The position numbers and the translations under genes were made by a program. 64,000 nt of DNA from DATDIC01 sp963764525. GTDB taxonomy: Bacteria > Pseudomonadota > Alphaproteobacteria > Acetobacterales > Acetobacteraceae. The stretch is taken from contig CAVXTC010000011.1 of NCBI GenBank assembly GCA_963764525.1, positions 62,001-126,000 of the forward strand, given 5' to 3'. Positions 8,838 through 16,212 of the stretch are shown here, piece by piece. The notes beneath the pieces are model-generated. The model ran no database searches. It was given only the letters and a program-made list of their open reading frames with translations, and was not told where the DNA came from. Each line of letters begins with the position of its first letter. Within the stretch, counting starts at the first letter, position 1.

Positions 8838-9182
8838 ATGCGCAAAACCACACTCCTGGTGCTGGCTTTGCTGGCCGGCGGCGCAGGCGCGCAGCAGGCG
8901 CAGCCGCGTGCCACCAAGTTTTGGAACCTGACCGGTCAGACGATCACGCATCTCTACCTGGCTCCGGCCGGCGGCACGAAGTGGGGGGCCGACCAGTGCC
9001 GCAACGATCCGGACGGCAGCGTGGATGATGATGAACGCTTGCCGGTCACCGGCATCACGGCCGGTCGCTACGACGCCAAGCTGACCCAGAAAAGCGGCCG
9101 CGTCTGCATGGTCAGGAACATCGAGATCAAGTCAGGCGCGATATTCAGCATCGACAAGGCCGCGCTGGCGAACTGCGGCTGA
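8838..9182 (+). CDS. Small exported hypothetical protein
   Basis: A 114-residue protein with a signal peptide (LLVLALLAGGAGA) and an AGGAG ribosome-binding site. The mature part has NLTGQTITHLYLAPAGG, an acidic DDDERLP loop and two widely spaced cysteines (DQCRND, RVCMVRN). The beta-rich pattern resembles small periplasmic proteins of unknown function found near alcohol dehydrogenases. It is probably co-transcribed with the EthD gene and converges on the dihaem cytochrome gene. I propose no function. Confidence 0.68.
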   Translation: MRKTTLLVLALLAGGAGAQQAQPRATKFWNLTGQTITHLYLAPAGGTKWGADQCRNDPDGSVDDDERLPVTGITAGRYDAKLTQKSGRVCMVRNIEIKSGAIFSIDKAALANCG

Positions 9183-9193
9183 CGCTGCGGCCT

Positions 9194-9778
9194 CTACAGG
9201 CCGCCCAGATAGATCGCCATCGCGCCGATATCGCCATCCGAGAACGTCTTCAGCAGCGCCGCCATCCAGGGATTGTTGCCGCGCGTGCCGTTGTGGAAGT
9301 CCAGCATCGTCTTGCGCAGGTAGTCGATGCTCTGGCCGCCGAGCCGCGGGTTCGCACTGTCGCCCACGAAGCCGCCGAGATGGCATTGCGAGCACTGCCC
9401 CGACGCGGCCATCGCCTCGGCGTGCGCAGCAGTTTCGGCCGGCGCCCTGGGCTGCTGAAGATCGGGCCAGGGCTTCTTCTCGAAATACTCACCCAGCGCC
9501 AGCATGTCGCTGCGGCTCAATGTCCTGACGATGGGCTCCATCAGCTCGTTCTTCCGTGCGCCGGTCTGGAAATCACGCAGATCGAGGAAGATGTAACCGG
9601 CGTGCTGGCCCCAGATGATCGGGATTTCCTTGCTGACGGGAACGCCGTTGGCGCCGTGACAGGCGCTGCAGACCGCCGCTTTTTCGGCGATCGGATCCGC
9701 GGCGCCGGTTTGCGCCGCCGCGGGCGCGGCAATGGTCACGCTCACCAGGAGCAACCCGATCAGATGTCCTGGTCGCAT
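9194..9778 (-). CDS. Dihaem cytochrome c (c4-like)
   Basis: A 194-residue periplasmic cytochrome with a signal peptide (residues 1-22) and two class I haem domains: CSACH at about 37-41 in CSACHGANGVPVS, and CSQCH at about 129-133 in CSQCHLGGFVGD. Probable distal methionines lie in KNELMEPI and NPWMAALL. Cytochromes of this c4/c553 type carry electrons from periplasmic dehydrogenases to terminal oxidases. It lies directly downstream of the second PQQ dehydrogenase, separated by a 15-bp hairpin, and is the obvious electron acceptor for that enzyme. Confidence 0.87.
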   Translation of the reverse strand: MRPGHLIGLLLVSVTIAAPAAAQTGAADPIAEKAAVCSACHGANGVPVSKEIPIIWGQHAGYIFLDLRDFQTGARKNELMEPIVRTLSRSDMLALGEYFEKKPWPDLQQPRAPAETAAHAEAMAASGQCSQCHLGGFVGDSANPRLGGQSIDYLRKTMLDFHNGTRGNNPWMAALLKTFSDGDIGAMAIYLGGL

Positions 9779-9806
9779 TCGTTATCCGGCCTGTTTCGAA
9801 GCGCCG

Positions 9807-9836
9807 CCGGCGGGTCTGCGCGCGCAGACCCGCCGG
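9807..9836 (-). promoter_or_regulatory. Intercistronic hairpin after the second PQQ dehydrogenase gene
   Basis: Perfect 14-bp arms, CCGGCGGGTCTGCG and its complement, are separated by two bases, and one more G-C pair flanks them. The element begins 24 nt after the dehydrogenase stop and precedes the cytochrome gene. No T-run is present. The position mirrors the xoxF-xoxG hairpin. Confidence 0.7.
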
Positions 9837-9860
9837 CCGCCATGTTGCGTGCGAGGCCGA

Positions 9861-11570
9861 TCAGGGGAGCGTAAAAGCGATCAGCGCGTTGCCCCGCTTG
9901 TAATCAAGCTGCGTGTTGCCGCCGGCGGCGACCGCGATGTACTGCTTGCCATCCACCGTGTATGACGACGGCGGGGCGTTGACGCCGGCACCCGCCTGGA
10001 ATCGCCACAGTTCGGCGCCCGTTGCGGCGTCGTAGGCCTTGAAGAAGCCGTTGCCTTCGCCGGCGAAAACGAGGCCACCGGCGGTAGCGAGAACTCCTCC
10101 GATCATCGGCTGCTGGGTCTTCACCTGCCAGGCAATCCGGCCCGTGTTGTAGTTCATCGCGGTGACGTTGCCCCACTGCTCGGCGCCCGGAATTACCTTG
10201 AACGCGCCGCCGAGCCATAGCTTGCCTTCCGGATAGGGCGAGGGGGTCAGGGTGTAGGTCATCGGCTGGTGCAGGTTGATGACGTAGGCCAGTCCGAACA
10301 CCGGGCTGATCGCCATCGGCGACCACTCGACACCGCCGTTGGCGCCCGGCAGCATGACCGTGCCCTGCGATGTCGGCAGCGCCCACATGTTCTGCTGCGG
10401 GACCATCGGCTCAGAGAAGCGGATCAGGCTGCAATCATCCGCGTTGTTGACATAGACGTGCCCGGTCTTGCCGGCCTGCAGCGCGCCGTTCACCAGGTTG
10501 CCGTTCTCGTCGCGCACCCGCATCAGCACCACCGGGCTGACCGCATCGAGATCCCAGACATCATGCGGGATGTACTGGAAATGGCAGATGTATTTTCCGC
10601 TGTCGAGATCGACGGAAACGAGCGAGTTGGTGTACAGGTTGTCGCCGGGACGAACCGAGCCGTCGAGGTCGGGCGAAGGATTGCCCACCACGAAGAAGAT
10701 TCTGCGGTTCACCAGATCCACTGCGGGATTCTGCCAGACGCCGCCGCCAAGCCGCTTGTACGGGTCGCCGCCGGTGGCCAGCGCCGCCTTTTCAGCCGCG
10801 ATGTCGCGGTGCAGATCGCGCCCAGTGGCGTCCGTGGTCGCCCATGTGCCGACCGAATTTTCTGGAATGGTATCGAAATTCCAGATCAGCTTTCCGGTCT
10901 CCGCATCGTAGGCGCGGACGAAGCCGCGGATGCCGTACTCGCCGCCATTGGTGCCGATCAGGATCTTGCCGTCCACCGCCGTCGGCGCCATCGTTTCGCT
11001 GTAGCCGAGGGTGGGATCGGCGATCTGCGTCTCCCAGACCATTTTGCCGGTCTTGGCGTCCAATGCCACCAGCTTGGAATCCAGCGTCGCCAGATACACC
11101 TTGTCCCCGTACGCCGCGACACCGCGGTTGTTGGGACCACAGCAATAGATGCTCAACGGCCCGAGCTTCTGCGCGTAATACCAGATCTGCTCGCCGGTAC
11201 GTGCGTTCAGCGCATAGACGTGATCGAACGCGGTGGTGATGTACATGATGCCGTTCACCACGATCGGCGAGGTCTCCATCGATTCTTTCACGTCGGTCTG
11301 GAAAATCCAGGCTGGCCGCAGACGCGACACGTTGCGGGTGTTGATCTGCCGGTTCGGATAGAAGCGTGTCTGCGCGTAGTTGCCGTTGGTCAGCAGGAAG
11401 TTGTTGCCGTCGTCAGCCGCCCGGTTCAGCAGGTCCTGGGTCACCGCCGACAGGTCGCCGTAGCGCGGCGGGGCGATGTTGGATTCCTGCGACCATCCCG
11501 GACCAGAAGCAACGAGCAACGCAAATGCGGTCGCGCCAACCGTCATGGCGCGTCTGGCAGACCGGTTCAT
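9861..11570 (-). CDS. PQQ-dependent alcohol dehydrogenase, lanthanide-type (second paralogue)
   Basis: A 569-residue quinoprotein of the methanol/ethanol dehydrogenase family. It has a signal peptide (to GPGWSQ), the vicinal cysteine pair IYCCGPNNRG at about 143-144, TNGGEYGIRG, and the active-site block PHDVWDLDAV with D340 and D342. The second Asp predicts lanthanide use, as in XoxF and ExaF/PedH. It lacks a fused haem domain, so electrons should leave through the downstream dihaem cytochrome. ATG 11570 is preceded by GGAGGA. The substrate cannot be told from sequence; longer alcohols are likely, given the PedC-like transporter next door. Confidence 0.9.
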   Translation of the reverse strand: MNRSARRAMTVGATAFALLVASGPGWSQESNIAPPRYGDLSAVTQDLLNRAADDGNNFLLTNGNYAQTRFYPNRQINTRNVSRLRPAWIFQTDVKESMETSPIVVNGIMYITTAFDHVYALNARTGEQIWYYAQKLGPLSIYCCGPNNRGVAAYGDKVYLATLDSKLVALDAKTGKMVWETQIADPTLGYSETMAPTAVDGKILIGTNGGEYGIRGFVRAYDAETGKLIWNFDTIPENSVGTWATTDATGRDLHRDIAAEKAALATGGDPYKRLGGGVWQNPAVDLVNRRIFFVVGNPSPDLDGSVRPGDNLYTNSLVSVDLDSGKYICHFQYIPHDVWDLDAVSPVVLMRVRDENGNLVNGALQAGKTGHVYVNNADDCSLIRFSEPMVPQQNMWALPTSQGTVMLPGANGGVEWSPMAISPVFGLAYVINLHQPMTYTLTPSPYPEGKLWLGGAFKVIPGAEQWGNVTAMNYNTGRIAWQVKTQQPMIGGVLATAGGLVFAGEGNGFFKAYDAATGAELWRFQAGAGVNAPPSSYTVDGKQYIAVAAGGNTQLDYKRGNALIAFTLP

Positions 11571-11668
11571 GAGGCTTCCTCCACGCTTGTTTGTTGCCCG
11601 GTCGGCACGCAATGTTGCTCAACCGAGTGGAACCACCCTACGCTCTCGATTTGCGTCCTGTAAAGCGG

Positions 11669-12514
11669 CTAGCCTCCGCCGGTCCCGCCGCGCAGCATCA
11701 TCAGGCCGCGGGCCGGGTCATAGGCGACGATGGCGGCCGTCATGAACAGCACGGTCATGCCCCCCACCACCCCCAACGCAAGCCAGTTGACCTGCTGGTA
11801 CAGCGCGAAGCGGATGAGTTCTATGCCGTAGGTGAACGGATTGGCTCGGCATACGTCGTAGAGCAGTGGGCTCGATTGCTGCACCAGCCAGAGCGGATAC
11901 AGCGCGGACGACGCAAAAAACATCGGGAAAATCACGAAGTTCATTACCCCGGCAAAATTCTCGAGCTGCTTGATGACGGAAGACAGCAGCATACCCAGCG
12001 CACCGAGCATCAGACCATTCAGCACCAGCGCCGGCAGCACAGTGAGATAGCCCCAGGCCGGCGGCTCGATCCCGTACAGCCAGGCAATCAGCAGAAACGC
12101 GTAAACCTGCAACACGGAAACCGCAGTGCTGGCCAGCAGCTTGGACACCAGCAGGAACCAGCGGGGGAACGGGCTCACCAGCAGCATGCGCATGTTGCCC
12201 ATCTCGCGGTCGTACACCATCGACAGCGAGGACTGCATACCGTTGAAGAGCTGGATCATCGCGATCAGCCCCGGCGTGACGTAAACCTCATACAGGATGT
12301 ACGTCTGGTATGGCGGGATGATCGAAACGCCGAGAATCTGGCGGAAACCCGCGGCAAAAATGAACAGCCAGACGAGCGGCCGTACCAAGGCGGCGATGAA
12401 GCGTTCGCGCTGGTGCAGGAACCGAAGCGCCTCGCGCCAGGTGATGCCGCGCAGGCAGATCGTGTATTGCCACAGGCTGAAACCGCGCCGTACCGGCGAG
12501 ACAGCGACGCTCAT
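11669..12514 (-). CDS. ABC-2-type permease, PedC-like (alcohol/quinoprotein system)
   Basis: A 281-residue inner-membrane protein with about six hydrophobic segments (RPLVWLFIFAAGF, LLASTAVSVLQVYAFLLIAW, LTVLPALVLNGLMLGALGMLL and others). The ABC-2 signature region is YDREMGNMRMLLVSPFPRW. It matches the permease that accompanies PQQ alcohol dehydrogenases (PedC in Pseudomonas putida). The exported or extruded substrate is unknown. It is translationally coupled to the ATPase gene (ATGA at 12511-12514) and lies just upstream of the second dehydrogenase. Confidence 0.87.
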   Translation of the reverse strand: MSVAVSPVRRGFSLWQYTICLRGITWREALRFLHQRERFIAALVRPLVWLFIFAAGFRQILGVSIIPPYQTYILYEVYVTPGLIAMIQLFNGMQSSLSMVYDREMGNMRMLLVSPFPRWFLLVSKLLASTAVSVLQVYAFLLIAWLYGIEPPAWGYLTVLPALVLNGLMLGALGMLLSSVIKQLENFAGVMNFVIFPMFFASSALYPLWLVQQSSPLLYDVCRANPFTYGIELIRFALYQQVNWLALGVVGGMTVLFMTAAIVAYDPARGLMMLRGGTGGG

Positions 12515-13308
12515 GCGTCGGCCCCCGTCAGGTTGGTAAACGCGCCGCGCATGTCGGCTGCCCCGGTGTCCGCGATCACCGAATTTGCGTCGCCGCTGGC
12601 CATCACCTTGCCACGGTGCAGCACTACGACCGCGTCGGACGGTTCGACCTCATCGAGCAGATGCGTGGCCCACAGCACCGCGACCCCGCGGTGACTGACC
12701 AGCCCGCGGACATGGCGAAGGATCGCCCATTTCGACGCGACGTCCAATCCGACGGTCGGCTCGTCGAGCACCAGAAGCCGGGGACCGTGCAGCAGCGCTC
12801 GGGCGATCTCCACCCGGCGCATCTGCCCGCCCGACAGCTTGCGTGCGACGTCGCGTGCGCGGTCGGCGAGTTCCACCTCCTGCAACACCGCGTCGGCGCG
12901 TACCCGTGCCTCGCGGCCGGCGATGCCGTGCAGCGAGGCGTGATAGAGCAGGTTGTCCATGACGGTGAGGTCGAGATCGAGCGTGCGCGCCTGGAACACC
13001 ACGCCGAGCAGCCGAAGCGCTTCCCCCGGCTCCCGATCCACCGCGTGCCCGAGCACAGCGATGTGACCCGCCTTGGTGTCGAACAGGCGGGTGATGAGCG
13101 AAAACAGCGTCGTCTTGCCGGCGCCGTTGAGGCCGAGCAGCACCGTGAAGCGCGCCTGCGGGACACTGAGCGTGACGTCCTGCAACGCCTTGCGTGCGCC
13201 ATAGGCGTGGCTGACATTGCTCACCGACAGCGCCGGCGGAGCAAGGGCTCCCACAGCAGGGGTCGAGTGCGCCGCGCAGTCGGACGCTGCTGCCGTTGTC
13301 GTGCTCAT
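12511..13308 (-). CDS. ABC transporter ATPase of the PQQ alcohol dehydrogenase system
   Basis: A 265-residue ATP-binding subunit with Walker A GLNGAGKTTLF, the signature LSGGQMRRVEIARALL and Walker B LLVLDEPTVGLD. It is of the ABC-2 exporter type and pairs with the overlapping PedC-like permease. The family is found only with PQQ-dependent catabolism clusters, together with the propeller and CXXCW proteins seen earlier in this window. An extended N-terminus of about 30 residues precedes the domain, so a later start (near LSVSNVSHAYG) is possible. Confidence 0.9.
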   Translation of the reverse strand: MSTTTAAASDCAAHSTPAVGALAPPALSVSNVSHAYGARKALQDVTLSVPQARFTVLLGLNGAGKTTLFSLITRLFDTKAGHIAVLGHAVDREPGEALRLLGVVFQARTLDLDLTVMDNLLYHASLHGIAGREARVRADAVLQEVELADRARDVARKLSGGQMRRVEIARALLHGPRLLVLDEPTVGLDVASKWAILRHVRGLVSHRGVAVLWATHLLDEVEPSDAVVVLHRGKVMASGDANSVIADTGAADMRGAFTNLTGADA

Positions 13309-13373
13309 GGCGCGTCGGTTGTGCGCCCGTTACTTGGGGGGCTGCAAGACCATCCCCCGGCGATGCCGCTGCC

Positions 13374-15689
13374 TCAGGTCGAAAGCTGGTTCCCGATCGG
13401 CAGGCTACGGATGCGCTTGCCGGTGGCGGCGAAGATCGCATTGCAAAGCGCCGGAGCGAACGGCGGCAGGCCCGGCTCCCCGACCCCGCTCGACGGCACC
13501 TCCCAGCCGGCGGGTACGATGTACACACGCGTGTCGAGCGGCGCCTCATTCATGCGCGCCACCATGAAGCTGTCGAAGTTCTGCTGTTCGGGGCGACCCG
13601 CCTTGAAGGTGATCTCGGAGTTCTTCGCCAGGGCAAGACCCATCACGGAAGCGCCCTCGATCTGCGAGCGGATGCGCTCCGGATTTATGTGGAAGCCGCA
13701 GTCAATGGCGGTATCCACGCGTGGCACGCTCAGGATCCCGTGGTCGTCCACCGCGACATGCACGACGGTCGCTACATAGCTCAGGAAGCTACGGTGCGCG
13801 GCGATGCCGAGACCCTGGCCTTTTGGCAACGGCTTGCCCCATCCGGCCTGCTCGGCGGCGATCTCCGCGACGCGGCGCAGCCGGCCGGTTTCGATCGGGT
13901 AGGTATCCACCGGATCGCCGTAGTTCCAGAAGTCCTTCACGCCGCCGAATTTACGCCCATCGAGCGTGCGGTCGGGACCGATCAGCTCCAGCAGCACGTC
14001 CTTCGGGTCGCGCCCCAGGGCGGCGGCGATCTCCGCCACCATGGACTGCACCGCGAAGCCATGCGGGATGTTGGAAACCGAACGGAACCAGCCGATGCGG
14101 GTATGTGCCGCGCACGCGCCGTTCTCGCAGCGGAAATTCGGGATGTCGAACGGATTGTCGATCAATCCCATTCCCATCTCGAACGGTGCTTCGTGGTCCA
14201 CGCCCGTCTTGAAAGTGGTCAGGATGCTCGGCGCCACACTGCGGTGCCGCCAGGCCACCACCTTGCCGTTGCCGTCCACGCCGGCATCGATCCGCTCGAC
14301 CGAAACCGTGTGGTAGAAATCGTGCCGGATGTCGTCCTCCCGCGACCACGTCAGCTTGATCGGCGCACCGACCGCCTTGGCCACCAGGGCCGCTTCCAGC
14401 ACGTAGTCCCACTTGGACTTGCGTCCGAAGCCGCCGCCCAGCAGCGGCACGTTGACCGTGACGTCCTCGACCGGGATGCCGAGCAGCTTCGCGAGGTCGT
14501 CACGGCAGCCGCCCGGGCTTTGCGTCGCCGCATAGGCCACGCATTTGCCGTCGGCGAGGGTCACAGTGGCCGATGGCGGCTCCATGGTGGCATGCGCCAG
14601 GTGCGGGACGTAGTACTGTGCGGACACCGTCTTCGCGGCGGATTTCAGCGCGGTCTCGGCATCGCCGTCGTTGCGCACGACAAGACCCGGCTGCTCCGCG
14701 GTCGCTTCCATCTGCTGCCTGAACGCCGCCGAATCATAGCTGGCGTTCGCGCCGTCTTCCCAGACGACCTTGAGCTTCTCGCGTCCCTTGATGGCCGAGC
14801 CGGTGTTGCGCGCCACCACGGCGACGCCGCCCACCGGCATGAATTTGGACGGCCATGGCCAGCCCTGGACCTCGACCACTTTTTCGACGCCGGGAACCTT
14901 GAGCGCCTCGCTCGCGTCGAACGAGACGAGCTTACCGCCGACCACAGGCGGACGGGCGACAACGGCGAATTTCATGCCGGGGATCTTGGCATCGATGCCG
15001 TAGGTCGCGTGGCCCACGGTTATGTCGCGCAGATCGACGATCGGGATCGATCCGGTGCCGATGTAACGGAAGTCGCGCGGGTCCTTGAGCCGGAGTGATG
15101 TCACCGGCGGCGTCGGCAGCGCGCTCGCCGTCTTGGCCAACTCGCCGTAGCCGAGCATGTTCCCAGATTCGAGGTGGACCACCCTGTGGTTGTCGGCCCG
15201 CACCGCCGACACATCGACGCCCCATCGCTTGGCGGCCGCCTGCTCGAGCATCATGCGCATGGCCGCGCCGCACTGGCGCATCGGCTGGACCCAGTGACGC
15301 ACGCTGCGCGATCCGTCGGTGTCCTGGTTGCCGTATTTCTTCTCGTCGCCGGGCGCTTGCTGCACCCGCACCTGTGACCAGTCGGCCTCCATCTCGTCGG
15401 CCACTACCATCGGCAGGCTGGTGCGCACGCCGGTGCCCATCTCGGAGCGGTTGGTGATGATGGTCACCAGGCCCGACGGGTCGATGGCGATATAGACGTG
15501 CGGGTCGTTCACCGTTCCGCCCGGCATGGCGCCGGCGCCGGTGGTCCAGTCAGCCCGTGCCGGGCCCGGCAGCAGGCTTGCCCCCACCACCAGCGTGCCG
15601 GCGGCGACGGCCCCTTTCAGCACGAAACGCCGGCTCACGTTCGTGACCGTGCCCGGCCGGAGCGTCCTGGGTTCGAACATATGGGTCAT
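13374..15689 (-). CDS. Xanthine dehydrogenase-family molybdopterin subunit (aldehyde or N-heterocycle oxidoreductase)
   Basis: A 771-residue molybdenum hydroxylase large subunit of the isoquinoline 1-oxidoreductase/membrane aldehyde dehydrogenase subgroup. It starts with a twin-arginine signal (SRRFVLKGAVAAG). Two molybdopterin-binding domains follow, with NRSEMGTGVRT, LLGGGFGRKS and the catalytic Glu in SGVGEPGLPP near the C-terminus. Tat export places it in the periplasm. The 2Fe-2S subunit gene lies 3 nt upstream in the operon. Sitting between two alcohol dehydrogenases, it probably oxidises the aldehydes they make; substrate and final acceptor are inferred. Confidence 0.87.
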   Translation of the reverse strand: MTHMFEPRTLRPGTVTNVSRRFVLKGAVAAGTLVVGASLLPGPARADWTTGAGAMPGGTVNDPHVYIAIDPSGLVTIITNRSEMGTGVRTSLPMVVADEMEADWSQVRVQQAPGDEKKYGNQDTDGSRSVRHWVQPMRQCGAAMRMMLEQAAAKRWGVDVSAVRADNHRVVHLESGNMLGYGELAKTASALPTPPVTSLRLKDPRDFRYIGTGSIPIVDLRDITVGHATYGIDAKIPGMKFAVVARPPVVGGKLVSFDASEALKVPGVEKVVEVQGWPWPSKFMPVGGVAVVARNTGSAIKGREKLKVVWEDGANASYDSAAFRQQMEATAEQPGLVVRNDGDAETALKSAAKTVSAQYYVPHLAHATMEPPSATVTLADGKCVAYAATQSPGGCRDDLAKLLGIPVEDVTVNVPLLGGGFGRKSKWDYVLEAALVAKAVGAPIKLTWSREDDIRHDFYHTVSVERIDAGVDGNGKVVAWRHRSVAPSILTTFKTGVDHEAPFEMGMGLIDNPFDIPNFRCENGACAAHTRIGWFRSVSNIPHGFAVQSMVAEIAAALGRDPKDVLLELIGPDRTLDGRKFGGVKDFWNYGDPVDTYPIETGRLRRVAEIAAEQAGWGKPLPKGQGLGIAAHRSFLSYVATVVHVAVDDHGILSVPRVDTAIDCGFHINPERIRSQIEGASVMGLALAKNSEITFKAGRPEQQNFDSFMVARMNEAPLDTRVYIVPAGWEVPSSGVGEPGLPPFAPALCNAIFAATGKRIRSLPIGNQLST

Positions 15690-15692
15690 GGC

Positions 15693-16145
15693 TTACACTC
15701 CCGTCGAGGCAAGGCGGATCGCCTCGGCGATGCGTTGGTAGCAACCGCAACGGCAGATGTTGCCGGCCATTATCGACATGATGTCTTCGTCCGTCGGCTT
15801 CGGGTTGCTGGCAAGCAGGGCGGCGGCCTGCATGATCTGCCCGGCGTGACAATAGCCGCATTGCGGCGCGCTGGTCTCCCGCCAGGCGCGCTGCACGACA
15901 TGGTCGCCGTTCGGATCAAGCCCTTCGATGGTCACTACCTCCTTGTCCGCCGCATCGCTGACCGCCACCGAGCAGGAGCGCACCGCGGCGCCGCCGAGAT
16001 GCACCGTGCAGGCGCCGCACAGGGCTACGCCGCAGCCGAACTTCGTGCCGGTCAGGCCAAGTTCGTCGCGCAGCACCCAGAGCAGGGGCACCGAGGGGTC
16101 GCCATCGTAGGTGTAGGTTTGTCCATTGACGTGAAGATTGACCAT
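15693..16145 (-). CDS. 2Fe-2S subunit of the molybdenum oxidoreductase
   Basis: A 150-residue protein with the plant-type 2Fe-2S site GCGVALCGACTVHL and the second cluster site QCGYCHAGQ and ICRCGCYQRI, the standard arrangement for xanthine dehydrogenase-family small subunits. It carries electrons from the molybdenum centre. No signal peptide is visible, so it should be co-exported with its Tat-tagged partner. It is separated from the third PQQ dehydrogenase gene by a hairpin, and probably transcribed with it. Confidence 0.9.
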   Translation of the reverse strand: MVNLHVNGQTYTYDGDPSVPLLWVLRDELGLTGTKFGCGVALCGACTVHLGGAAVRSCSVAVSDAADKEVVTIEGLDPNGDHVVQRAWRETSAPQCGYCHAGQIMQAAALLASNPKPTDEDIMSIMAGNICRCGCYQRIAEAIRLASTGV

Positions 16146-16164
16146 GTCTGCCTCCCACTAAAGG

Positions 16165-16196
16165 CGGAGTGGCCGGCCCGGCGGCCAGCCACTCCG
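16165..16196 (-). promoter_or_regulatory. Intercistronic hairpin after the third PQQ dehydrogenase gene
   Basis: CGGAGTGGC and GCCACTCCG arms enclose an inner GGCC/GGCC stem with a 4-nt loop; one C/A mismatch separates the two stems. The element starts 16 nt after the dehydrogenase stop and ends 19 nt before the 2Fe-2S gene. It occupies the same place as the hairpins after the other two dehydrogenase genes. Confidence 0.65.
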
Positions 16197-16212
16197 TAGC
16201 GTGCTCCACATT

